Shown here piece by piece: positions 17,778-25,433 of a stretch of 64,000 nt of DNA. Source of the stretch: Limnochordaceae bacterium (GTDB taxonomy: Bacteria; Bacillota; Limnochordia; Limnochordales; DUMU01). A model generated the notes under the pieces. That model saw only the letters and a list, made by a program, of their open reading frames with translations, was not told the DNA's origin and did not search any database. A program made the position numbers and the translations under genes. The number at the start of each line of letters is the position of its first letter. Positions within the stretch are counted from its first letter, which is position 1. The stretch lies in NCBI GenBank assembly GCA_014896305.1, contig JADBKQ010000011.1:1-64000 (forward strand). Direction: 5' to 3'.

Positions 17778-17855
17778 TGGCGGAGCCGACGGGACTCGAA
17801 CCCGCGATCTCCTGCGTGACAGGCAGGTGTGTTAAACCGGCTACACCACGGCTCC
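17778..17855 (-). tRNA. tRNA-Asp (GTC)
   Basis: The cloverleaf has acceptor GGAGCCG and anticodon loop CTGTCAC flanked by CCTGC/GCAGG. The G discriminator is typical for Asp, and CCA is encoded. Confidence 0.97.
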
Positions 17856-17869
17856 AAAAACTTGTCAAA

Positions 17870-17946
17870 TGGTGGGCGGAAACGGGCTCGAACCGCCGAC
17901 CTCCTCCTTGTAAGGGAGGCGCTCTGACCAACTGAGCTATCCGCCC
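17870..17946 (-). tRNA. tRNA-Val (TAC)
   Basis: The cloverleaf has acceptor GGGCGGA and anticodon loop CTTACAA flanked by CCTCC/GGAGG, with encoded CCA. It is the first gene of the cluster, about 55 bp after the promoter. Confidence 0.96.
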
Positions 17947-18008
17947 GCTACGCCGCCTCTACGCTGCCTGGCCGCTCATCCGCCCTGCCTGCGACCAACA
18001 GCATGCTC

Positions 18009-18037
18009 ATTGTACTGGCTGCCCCAACCCCTGTCAA
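18009..18037 (-). promoter_or_regulatory. Strong promoter of the tRNA cluster
   Basis: A perfect TTGACA (18032-18037) and TACAAT (18009-18014) are 17 bp apart on the minus strand. This is close to the sigma-A consensus and fits a stable-RNA operon. The remaining gap to ku (18038-18330) shows no other feature. Confidence 0.88.
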
Positions 18038-18330
18038 GGGGGGTTGTGCAGCTTGAGAAGCGCTGGGTTGCACGGGACGCTCGATATAGAACTCGGACGT
18101 GGGTCCCGACCCACGCCGCCGGCAGCCAGCAGGGGACAATCCCCCACCAATTGTCGGGTATGGGGCAATGCCGCCACGGCCACAGTACCAGTGTAACCCG
18201 AGGAGCGCGGCGATGCCGGCGGGCAAGCTCCTGCGCCTTGGGCGCCACGGCAACCCTGGCCGAGCAGGGCGTCCGGCTACCCGGCCGGATACCGCCGGAG
18301 CGGCCCAAAAAGACACGGAGGGAGCGGGCG

Positions 18331-19248
18331 ATGCGGGCGATCTGGAAGGGAACCATCTCGTTTGGGCTGGTCAGCATCCCGGTACGCCTGGCTCCGGCCA
18401 CCACCGACCGGGACGTCCATTTCCGCACCTTGCATCGGCGCTGCCTGACGCCGATTCAGTACCGCAAATGGTGTCCTACCTGCAACATAGAGGTTCCGCC
18501 AGAGGAGCTCGTCTACGGTCACGAGTTCCAGCCCGGCCAGTTCCTGCCCGTGGAAGAGTCGGACCTGCAATCCTTGCGTGCAGCCGGAAACGGTCACACC
18601 ATCGGCTTGCTGGACTTCGTCTCTCTCGCGGAGATCGATCCGATTTACTTTGAGAAGACCTACTACCTCGAACCCGGCGAAGGTGGCCTCAGACCCTATG
18701 TGCTGCTCCATCAGACCTTGCAAGCCACCACTCGCATCGGTATCGGTTCGTTTACGCTGCGAACCAAAGAGAGCCTGGCGGCGCTGCGCGTGTACGGGCC
18801 CATCCTGGCGCTCACCACCCTTTTTTATCCCGACGAAATTCGTCCTCTGCAAGAACTGTCCGGGTTGAGCCAGCTCATGGAGGCCAACGCCCCCACTACG
18901 AGCCCAGCTGCAGCCGCCAGGGGAGGTGACGGGCACCTCCTACCGTCACCCCGCAGCCAGCGTGGCCAGCCAGTGGCTCTTGACCCGCGGGAGTTAGAAA
19001 TGGCGCGGAACCTGGTCGACAGCCTGACTGTTCCCTTCGACCCCAACCGCTACACCAGCGCCTACCGGGAGCGACTCGAGGCCTGGCTGCAAGACAAACT
19101 GGCCCAAGTCCCCCCCTCCACCGCCCCCGCACCCGCGGCGGCCAAAGGGCAGGTCATCGACCTCATGCAAGCGCTCGAGGCCAGCCTGGCGGCAGCCCGC
19201 CGTCGCCAGCAGACCTCCGCTACCCCTGCCACCCCGACCTCCGGCTGA
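18331..19248 (+). CDS. ku: Ku DNA end-binding protein
   Basis: Prokaryotic Ku binds double-strand ends and recruits the end-joining ligase. The protein begins MRAIWKGTISFGLVSIPVRL, the standard Ku start, and continues with RCLTPIQYRKWCPTC and the core beta-barrel. It ends in an Ala/Arg-rich tail beyond IDLMQALEASL. The ATG at 18331 follows GGAGGGAG by about 7 nt and gives 305 aa; an upstream open frame to 18010 is not coding. The ligase gene follows after a few bases. In Bacillus the ku/ligD set acts in spore germination, and a SASP gene lies downstream here too. Confidence 0.97.
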   Translation: MRAIWKGTISFGLVSIPVRLAPATTDRDVHFRTLHRRCLTPIQYRKWCPTCNIEVPPEELVYGHEFQPGQFLPVEESDLQSLRAAGNGHTIGLLDFVSLAEIDPIYFEKTYYLEPGEGGLRPYVLLHQTLQATTRIGIGSFTLRTKESLAALRVYGPILALTTLFYPDEIRPLQELSGLSQLMEANAPTTSPAAAARGGDGHLLPSPRSQRGQPVALDPRELEMARNLVDSLTVPFDPNRYTSAYRERLEAWLQDKLAQVPPSTAPAPAAAKGQVIDLMQALEASLAAARRRQQTSATPATPTSG

Positions 19249-19263
19249 GAGGCGGTGACAGGG

Positions 19264-20451
19264 ATGGACGCCAGCCACCCGTTGCCTCCGCCCTCTCCGG
19301 CAGTGGAGGGCCAGTTGCCACCCTTTGGTACGGTCGTTCCCATGCTGGCGACCGCCGGCCCCGCCTTCGACTCGGACCAATTCGCCTACGAGGTCAAGTG
19401 GGATGGTTTTCGCGCTCTTGCCTTTCTGCTCGACCCTGGGCATCCAGCCGGCCCTGGGCTCACGCTCTTACCAAGCGCCCGTAGCCTTCCTGCGCCCCTG
19501 CGCCTTCAGTCCCGCAACGGCAAGGATCTGACCGGGCTTTTCCCTTCCTTACAGGTCCTGGCGGAGATGATTCCGCCGCGCGAATGGCCCCTGTTACTGG
19601 ACGGCGAGATCGTCGCCTTCGCAGGCGGTCTCCCGGATTTTGCGGCGCTTCAGCGCCATCTGGGCTGGTCTCACGCCTGGGAAGACCGTTCGTTAGCGGG
19701 CTGGCCCGGCCTCGCCGGAATCCCCTCTGCGGGGCAGACCGGGATCTCCACAGGGGAGATTTTCTATGTCGTCTTTGACATCCTGTTCCGCCGCAGCCAA
19801 GACCTTCGAACCCACACATGGCAGGCTCGCCATGAGACCCTGCAGGAACTGGTGGCCGGCCTACCGGCGCCGCTCCTCATCTCGAAGGCGGTGTTCACCA
19901 CCGGACGGGCGTTGTTCGCCGCCTGCCGGGAACAGGGTTTGGAGGGGATCGTTGCCAAGCGACTCAGTTCAACCTATCAGGCGGGCCGCAGTCGCGACTG
20001 GATCAAAACCCGGTATCGGCCACAGCTCGAAGCAGTCGTCGGCGGCTGGCTGCCGCCTGGCTATTCTCCTGGCAGCAGCCGGCACTCCGGCCGGTCCGGC
20101 TTGACGTTGCTGCTGGGACTGTACGCTGGCAGCAGTGGCGGCAAGCCGGATGGGGCAGATCGGGGCCGAGCTGCGGAAGAGCTCCGGTTCATCGGGGGTG
20201 TAGGAACGGGCTGGAAAGTTCATGAAGAGAGCACCATGCTGCAGGCGCTGGAACGGATCGCCATCCCGACCCCGCCCTTCGCCGGCCTGCCGCCCGTCTC
20301 GCCGCAGCTTCCCGCTCGCTGGGCTGAACCGGTTCTGGTCGCCTCTGTGGAATACTCCGGCTGGACCGTCGCCGGCCGCCTGCGCCAGCCAGTCTGGAAG
20401 GGCTGGCGGCCGGACAAAGCGCCCCAGGAGTGCCGGTGGCCGCCCACGTAG
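19264..20451 (+). CDS. ATP-dependent DNA ligase, stand-alone LigD ligase domain
   Basis: This is the nick- and end-sealing enzyme of bacterial NHEJ. The nucleotidyl Lys is K45 in EVKWDGFRA, followed by LLDGEIVAF, EGIVAKRLSS (motif IV) and DWIKTRY (motif V). A C-terminal OB fold (LRFIGGVGTGWKVHEE) follows. It covers only the ligase part of LigD, without polymerase or phosphoesterase domains; about 45 Gly/Ser-rich residues interrupt the OB fold. The ATG at 19264 is chosen; a GTG at 19255 is equally in frame. It starts 15 bp after ku, in an operon. Confidence 0.93.
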   Translation: MDASHPLPPPSPAVEGQLPPFGTVVPMLATAGPAFDSDQFAYEVKWDGFRALAFLLDPGHPAGPGLTLLPSARSLPAPLRLQSRNGKDLTGLFPSLQVLAEMIPPREWPLLLDGEIVAFAGGLPDFAALQRHLGWSHAWEDRSLAGWPGLAGIPSAGQTGISTGEIFYVVFDILFRRSQDLRTHTWQARHETLQELVAGLPAPLLISKAVFTTGRALFAACREQGLEGIVAKRLSSTYQAGRSRDWIKTRYRPQLEAVVGGWLPPGYSPGSSRHSGRSGLTLLLGLYAGSSGGKPDGADRGRAAEELRFIGGVGTGWKVHEESTMLQALERIAIPTPPFAGLPPVSPQLPARWAEPVLVASVEYSGWTVAGRLRQPVWKGWRPDKAPQECRWPPT

Positions 20452-20503
20452 GCAACACAGCCCTGGACGAGCGTAGTGACCCGAGGGAATGGGGGTGACC
20501 TTT

Positions 20504-21457
20504 ATGAACGAGATCTTCCCTACCTGCCTCCCCGCCCAATTCGAAGTGATGGTGGGCGGCCGCCAGCTGCGGCTGACCCACTGTGACCGTGTGCTGTGGC
20601 CCGATGCAGGTTTTACCAAAGCCGACCTCATCCTGTACTACCTCTCGGTCGCAGAGGAGCTTTTGCCTCATCTGCGAGATCGCCTCGTAACGGTGACCCG
20701 CTACCCTGACGGGGTGGATCATCCTGGGTTCTACCAAAAACACCTGCCCGAATATGCTCCCGACTGGCTCGGCCGCATCCGCATCGCCTCCGAAGAGGCC
20801 GAACGGGGCTACATCGACTATCCCGACATCCGCGAACCAGCCGCCCTGATCTGGTTCGCCAACCAGGCCGCCATCGAGCTGCACCCATCGTTGAACCGGG
20901 TGGATCGGCCGGGTCACCCCGATTACGCCATTTTTGATCTCGACCCCAACCCGCCGGCCAACCTGGCCACTGCCCGGGAAGTGGCCCTGCGCCTTCGGGA
21001 CTTGCTGGTACGCCTGGGGCTTCGTTCCTACCCCAAATTGACGGGCGCCACCGGCCTGCACATCTACGTTCCGCTCGAGCCCATCTACTCATTCGACATC
21101 ACCAGCCAGTTCGTGGCCTACCTGGGTGAACTCCTGGTCCACCATCGCCCTGACCAGGTGACCAACGAGCGGCTGGTCGCCCGGCGGGGCGGCCGCGTCT
21201 ACATCGACCACCTGCAAAACCGCCCCAGCAAGACCATCGTGGCGGTACTGAGCGTACGTCCGCTAACGTCCGCCCCCTTATCCCTCCCTATCACCTGGGA
21301 TGAACTGGAGGCGGGACTGCCGGGGCCGTTTACGCTCGCGGATCGAGCAGAAGCCCAACGACGAGCTGCTCTGTTCCGGCCTGTGCTGCAGGGCGGCCAG
21401 CGGCTGGATGCTCTGTTGCCCGTGTTGCAGGAGCGCCTGGCCTCCTCGCGCGCCTGA
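20504..21457 (+). CDS. Stand-alone LigD-type polymerase (primase-family)
   Basis: This is the archaeo-eukaryotic primase-like polymerase that fills gaps at broken ends. Metal ligands are the two Asp of FDLDPNPP (about D145 and D147). TGLHIYVPL and the nucleotide-binding region RRGGRVYIDHLQN match the family. It covers only the polymerase domain, about 317 aa. The ATG at 20504 follows GGGGGTGA; an ATG at 20489 is possible. It lies 52 bp after the ligase gene, same strand, completing a three-gene NHEJ operon in which LigD is split into two proteins. Confidence 0.93.
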   Translation: MNEIFPTCLPAQFEVMVGGRQLRLTHCDRVLWPDAGFTKADLILYYLSVAEELLPHLRDRLVTVTRYPDGVDHPGFYQKHLPEYAPDWLGRIRIASEEAERGYIDYPDIREPAALIWFANQAAIELHPSLNRVDRPGHPDYAIFDLDPNPPANLATAREVALRLRDLLVRLGLRSYPKLTGATGLHIYVPLEPIYSFDITSQFVAYLGELLVHHRPDQVTNERLVARRGGRVYIDHLQNRPSKTIVAVLSVRPLTSAPLSLPITWDELEAGLPGPFTLADRAEAQRRAALFRPVLQGGQRLDALLPVLQERLASSRA

Positions 21458-21576
21458 CTCTGGCGGAATGCCCCCACGTGTACAGCCTCTGTGCAGTGAG
21501 GGAACCAGTAACAGGATAAGCCCAGGTCAGAGACATCAGACTATCGGTAGACCACTTGAAAGGGGGGCGAACAAGC

Positions 21577-21894
21577 ATGGCCAAAGGGGCCGACACCACG
21601 AACAAGCCGTTGGTTCTGCAGGCATGGAATGCTCTGGACAAGTTCAAGTACGAGGTTGCCAATGAACTGGGGATCGACACCAGCAAGATCCAGGGCGATT
21701 ACTGGGGCTATCTCTCCTCCCGTGACTGCGGAGCGGTAGGCGGACATATGGTGCGGCGGATGATCGCGGCCGCAGAGCAGTCGCTCATCAACCAGACCGC
21801 CGGGGCGGTCAGCAGCGCGTTCCAGCAGGCCATCAACCAGCCTGTTGGTACCGCTGCGACCGGCGCCGCCCAAAACTGGACCGATCGTCCGTAA
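21577..21894 (+). CDS. Alpha/beta-type small acid-soluble spore protein
   Basis: SASPs coat and protect spore DNA and are degraded by the GPR protease at germination. The GPR-site-like segment YEVANELGID and the DNA-binding signature GAVGGHMVRRMIAAAEQSL are present. It is divergent: the usual TSRQNG is replaced by LSSRDCG, with a Cys and a Trp nearby, and an Ala/Gly/Gln-rich C-terminal extension brings it to 105 aa. The ATG at 21577 follows AAAGGGGGG. No sigma-G promoter is obvious. It is 119 bp downstream of the NHEJ polymerase gene on the same strand. Confidence 0.88.
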   Translation: MAKGADTTNKPLVLQAWNALDKFKYEVANELGIDTSKIQGDYWGYLSSRDCGAVGGHMVRRMIAAAEQSLINQTAGAVSSAFQQAINQPVGTAATGAAQNWTDRP

Positions 21895-21941
21895 CTAGAT
21901 GGATAAGATCGGTCAAGCTGGTCCATAACAATAGTGCAGAC

Positions 21942-22150
21942 GGACGCGAGAGCGTCCGGTTGCCAAGCAAGGGACCTTCGGACAGCAAGCCGACCACGGG
22001 TCGGTAAGGATGTCCAAAGCGGCGGCCAACCGGCGTTGAGAAGGCGGGACGGATTCTAGATCGAGCCCGAGGCAGACCTTCCACGGAGGGGCAGGACTCT
22101 TCGGCTGATCTCTCCGTCAATAACCGGAGGGGGACAGGATGTCCCCTTTT
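21942..22150 (+). ncRNA. Candidate structured RNA of unknown class
   Basis: No ORF is credible here, but complementarity is dense. A GGACGC-GAGA-GCGTCC tetraloop hairpin lies at 21942-21957. A nested set follows: outer GGTTG/CAACC (21958-21962 with 22027-22031), middle GGACA/TGTCC (21980-21984 with 22011-22015) and inner CCGACC/GGTCGG (21990-21995 with 21999-22004). ACGGAG and CTCCGT (22084-22089, 22112-22117 region) frame a third module. The terminator at 22130-22150 closes it. It could be an independent RNA, the SASP 3' UTR, or a leader ending in an attenuator ahead of the NamZ gene. I recognise no known riboswitch class. Confidence 0.5.
22130..22150 (+). terminator. Intrinsic terminator
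   Basis: GGGGAC (22130-22135), loop aggat, GTCCCC (22141-22146), then TTTT. A clear Rho-independent terminator on the plus strand, ending the structured stretch after the SASP gene. The 345 bp that follow up to 22495 show no gene or other signal I can support. Confidence 0.8.
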
Positions 22151-22495
22151 CCCTTTCTCGCGCCCCTACACGCGGCAGTAGCACACATGTGTCAGCTCGC
22201 AAAGGCGTGTTATTCACCGCCCTCGAGCCTACCGCAGGTGAAAACTCGCCTGCCCCGCTGCCCCGGTCTATGCGACCTCCGGAGCATTCCGCCCGAGAAA
22301 CCCCGACAAACGAAATCTCAGCGTGCGCCCCGGTCGAGCTACCCGAGCTGCCGCCCCGCTCTCCTCACCTGCAGCTGTGACAGGGATTTGTCCATGGCCA
22401 GGGAATCTTCTCTTCTGGTTTGATCTGTTACCAGCTGCCTGACTTACTAACGGCAAGGGGCTGGTGAATCCTGTTAGAAGGGGGTCACCGCCAAT

Positions 22496-23866
22496 ATGGG
22501 TTACCTGCCAGTGTCCTTCAGGTCCGCGGCCAACCGGCGTCGCCCGCCCCATGTTCACCAGAGAAAGCTAGCCTGCGGTCCTCTGCTGTTGTTGGGCACA
22601 GTAGCCGCAAGCCTTGTTCTTACAGTTGTGGCAGGGGTACATCACCCAGCTCACCTGGGGCTTTCTCTTGCCTCTACCGTTACCGTTAGGGCGGCGGAGA
22701 CCAGTCCCGGCACGAGCTTACGGTTGGGGATCGACCGGCTCCTGGGGGATCAGTTCTCCCTGATCGCGGGTAAGCGGGTCGGCTTGATCACGAATCAGAC
22801 GGGGCGGGGGCGTGACGGCCAGCATGATGCAGATCGCCTGGCAGCCGACAAGCGGGTGCAGCTGGTCGCTCTGTTCAGCCCGGAACATGGTTTTCGGGGG
22901 GATGAGCCGCCCGGTGCCTATGTAGCCTCTTATGTCGACCCTGTCTTACACCTGCCAGTGTACAGCTTGTACGGGCCAACCCAGCGTCCTACGGCGGCCA
23001 TGCTGCGGGGAATCGATGTGCTGCTCTTCGACATCCAGGACGTCGGTAGCCGCTACTACACTTACATCTCTACCATGGCCTATGCCTTGCAGGCGGCGGC
23101 CCAGTACCAGATCCCTATCATCGTCCTGGACCGCCCCAATCCCATCGGCGGCCAGCAGGTCGAAGGGCCCGTGCTGGAGCCGGCCTACCAATCCTTCGTG
23201 GGCTTATACCCGATCCCGGTGCGCCATGGCATGACCATCGGCGAGCTGGCCCGGCTGTTTAACGAGGAGTTCGGGATTCATGCTCCGCTGACCGTGGTTC
23301 CCATGGAAGGCTGGACCCGCTCGACCTGGTGGGACCAGACAGGGCTACCCTGGGTCAAGCCCTCCCCAAACATGACCTCCCCGCAGACGGCGCTGGTATA
23401 TCCGGGCACGTGCCTGCTGGAAGGGACGAACGTGTCGGAGGGGCGCGGCACCGCCCGGCCCTTCGAGACTCTGGGAGCCCCCTGGATCGACGGCACACGG
23501 TTGGCCAACGCACTGAATGCGCTCCGTTTGCCGGGGGTTCGGTTTGAACCAGTCCGGTTTGTGCCAACGACATCGAAGTACCAGGGGGAGGCCTGTGAAG
23601 GAGTGCAGCTCGAGGTGACCGACCGCCTGGGGTTCGCCTCCGTGCGTACCGGGCTGTGGATCATCGCCACCATAGAGCGGCTCTACCCTCAGCAATTCCG
23701 GTTCAACCAGTCCGCAGGCCAGTACTACTTCGACACGCTCATCGGGAACGGTCGGATTCGCCCGGCTCTCCAGCGCGGGGAAAACCCCGACACCATCCTC
23801 GCTCCGTTCCAGGCAGCCGTCGACCGGTTTATCGCGGTGCGCAGCCGCTATCTCCTTTATCCCTGA
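22496..23866 (+). CDS. NamZ-type exo-beta-N-acetylmuramidase (DUF1343)
   Basis: DUF1343 proteins of the NamZ type release N-acetylmuramic acid from the non-reducing end of peptidoglycan fragments. A basic N-terminus and a membrane/signal helix (about residues 28-48) imply export. Family motifs are GLITNQTGR, LFSPEHGFRG, LLFDIQDVGSRYYTYI, VLDRPNPIGG, HGMTIGELARLFN and LLEGTNVSEGRGTARPFE. The length of 456 aa is usual including the N-terminal extension. The ATG at 22496 has GGGGGT about 10 nt upstream. It may work with the amidase gene 1.6 kb downstream in wall turnover or recycling. Confidence 0.92.
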   Translation: MGYLPVSFRSAANRRRPPHVHQRKLACGPLLLLGTVAASLVLTVVAGVHHPAHLGLSLASTVTVRAAETSPGTSLRLGIDRLLGDQFSLIAGKRVGLITNQTGRGRDGQHDADRLAADKRVQLVALFSPEHGFRGDEPPGAYVASYVDPVLHLPVYSLYGPTQRPTAAMLRGIDVLLFDIQDVGSRYYTYISTMAYALQAAAQYQIPIIVLDRPNPIGGQQVEGPVLEPAYQSFVGLYPIPVRHGMTIGELARLFNEEFGIHAPLTVVPMEGWTRSTWWDQTGLPWVKPSPNMTSPQTALVYPGTCLLEGTNVSEGRGTARPFETLGAPWIDGTRLANALNALRLPGVRFEPVRFVPTTSKYQGEACEGVQLEVTDRLGFASVRTGLWIIATIERLYPQQFRFNQSAGQYYFDTLIGNGRIRPALQRGENPDTILAPFQAAVDRFIAVRSRYLLYP

Positions 23867-23963
23867 AGGAAAAGCGTTCGCTGCGTGGAAATCCGCGGGT
23901 GTCCGGCATGTATCCTAGCCCTGTGGCCGCCGCGAGCGTCCCATTCTGACAGGGGGAAGATCC

Positions 23964-24797
23964 GTGGTTGAGACGGCCTGGTTGACCGCAGAGCAGGTGA
24001 TGACCTCGCCAGCGGAAGTGGTAGCGGCGGAAGCGCCGGTGTTGTACGCCGTGGGGGTGCTGGACCGGAGCGGTTTTTCGCAGCTGCCGGTGGTCAATGC
24101 CGAAGGGCTGGTAGTCGGTACGTTCCGTGCCCGCGACGTCCGTCGGCTCTACTGGCAACTGGGCCAGATGCTGGCAGCCGACGGAGGCGACGTCGCCACG
24201 GAACTGGCCAGGCGTCAGGTGGGCCAAATGTGCAGCGAGCCTCTGCCACAGGTGCGGCCCGATGCAGGTCTGTCCGAAGTGATTGCCCGTGTCGAGAAAT
24301 GGCATGCGGTGCTGGTCGGCCCCATGGACAAGCGCTGGGGGATCATCACCTCGGGAGATCTTTTACGGGTCAGCAAGCCCTACCTGCTCCTGGCCGAACT
24401 GGAGGTCCGGCTGCGGCACTTCATCGAGTTACAATTGAGTCGCCTGACCCCCAAGTGGTGGCAACAACGGATTCCGACGGACGTGCAACACCGTTGCGAA
24501 CAGCGGCAGGTGGCGGTTCTCGGCCAAACCCCGCCCGCCCTGGCCGACCAGGACGCTTCCTTGCTGGCTTTCTGCGGTTTTCCAGATTATCTGGAGATCA
24601 TCCTGGAGCGAAATAACTGGTCCGACGTCTTCATGAGCGTGTTTGGTTCCCGGGAGTGGGTGATTCATCGGCTCAAGGACCTGCAGGATCTGCGGAATGC
24701 GGTGGCGCACCACCGGCCACTGAGTGCGGAAGAGTTGGATCTGCTCGATGCGTATGTGGAGGCGTTCTTGCGTTGTTTTGGGGGTGGCAGCCGCTAA
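23964..24797 (+). CDS. CBS-domain protein fused to a Swt1-type HEPN domain
   Basis: Two CBS domains (about residues 8-62 and 85-137) form a probable adenosine-nucleotide-binding Bateman module. They are followed by an all-helical domain with the pattern seen in Swt1/HEPN proteins: FPDYLEIILERNNWSDVF, then LQDLRNAVAHHRPLS. R244-N-A-V-A-H249 matches the RxxxxH motif of HEPN RNases. GTG 23964 follows GGGGGAAG by about 5 nt, giving 277 aa. It lies 97 bp after namZ and its stop overlaps the stop of the convergent cheY-like gene by 4 nt. RNase activity and ligand control are inference. Confidence 0.75.
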   Translation: MVETAWLTAEQVMTSPAEVVAAEAPVLYAVGVLDRSGFSQLPVVNAEGLVVGTFRARDVRRLYWQLGQMLAADGGDVATELARRQVGQMCSEPLPQVRPDAGLSEVIARVEKWHAVLVGPMDKRWGIITSGDLLRVSKPYLLLAELEVRLRHFIELQLSRLTPKWWQQRIPTDVQHRCEQRQVAVLGQTPPALADQDASLLAFCGFPDYLEIILERNNWSDVFMSVFGSREWVIHRLKDLQDLRNAVAHHRPLSAEELDLLDAYVEAFLRCFGGGSR

Positions 24798-25171
24798 ACA
24801 CGGGCTGCCACTGCCCTGGCTACTGCTTCCAGTACCCGCTGCGGTTGGAACGGCTTGACAATGAAGTCATAAGCGCCCGCATTGAGGGCCTCCACGACCA
24901 GTGCCTTCTGTCCCATGCTGCTACACACGATGACTCTGCATCCTGGGTCCCGCCGGGTAAGCTCCTTGAGGGTGGCAATTCCATCCATGACGGGCATCAC
25001 CAAGTCTAACGTGACCAGGTCCGGGTGAACCTGGGCGTACCGCTCCAATGCTTCGGCACCATTCTCGGCCTCTGCCACGACCTGATGCCCGGCCTTTTCC
25101 AGTAGCTTTCTCAGGGTCAGGCGCATAAAGGCGGTATCGTCCACTACCATGATTCGGGCACCCACACACAT
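24794..25171 (-). CDS. CheY-like response regulator receiver
   Basis: A single receiver domain with all phosphorylation residues: D11 and D12 (acidic pocket), D56 (LDLVMP, phosphoacceptor), Ser-Ser at CSSMG and K106 in VKPF. There is no output domain and 125 aa is the normal CheY size. No kinase, flagellar or chemotaxis gene is nearby, so the partner is unknown. The ATG at 25171 has a purine-rich GGGAAGGGG just upstream. Confidence 0.88.
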   Translation of the reverse strand: MCVGARIMVVDDTAFMRLTLRKLLEKAGHQVVAEAENGAEALERYAQVHPDLVTLDLVMPVMDGIATLKELTRRDPGCRVIVCSSMGQKALVVEALNAGAYDFIVKPFQPQRVLEAVARAVAARV

Positions 25172-25336
25172 CGCCCCTTCCCTCGCCCTGTCGGCCCACC
25201 TCGGTCGCCCCGGGCGAGGCGGTTTGGCATCTACATTTCAGATCGGCCGCCCCCCTGGAAACTTGAGTTGTTCACGGGTATGGCCGACCTGCAAACTCCC
25301 GCTGAACAGCCGCTGACCCCATGGAACAGACAGAAC

Positions 25337-25382
25337 GATCCGTCCCCAGAAAGCCCCTGTGCCGGCCTTCTGGGGACGGATC
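25337..25382. terminator. 15-bp perfect inverted repeat between amidase and cheY-like gene
   Basis: GATCCGTCCCCAGAA (25337-25351) and its exact complement TTCTGGGGACGGATC (25368-25382) flank a 16-nt loop. It lies 52 bp beyond the amidase stop and should stall transcription out of that gene, although the T-run after it is poor (GTTCTGT). The rest of the 25172-25433 gap shows nothing else. Confidence 0.6.
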
Positions 25383-25433
25383 CAAGCAAGCCTCCTGGAG
25401 TCTGCGATCGGATCCGAGAACGCGTACCCTGCC

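Noticed and set aside
19264-21457. A frameshifted single LigD gene
   Set aside because: The polymerase gene has its own SD and start, the ligase ends after its OB fold, and a 52-bp spacer separates them; two separate genes are more likely.
21942-22150. Known riboswitch or ribozyme (c-di-GMP, c-di-AMP, cobalamin, SAM, RNase P, tmRNA, hammerhead)
   Set aside because: None of the conserved cores I know could be placed in the segment; left as unassigned.
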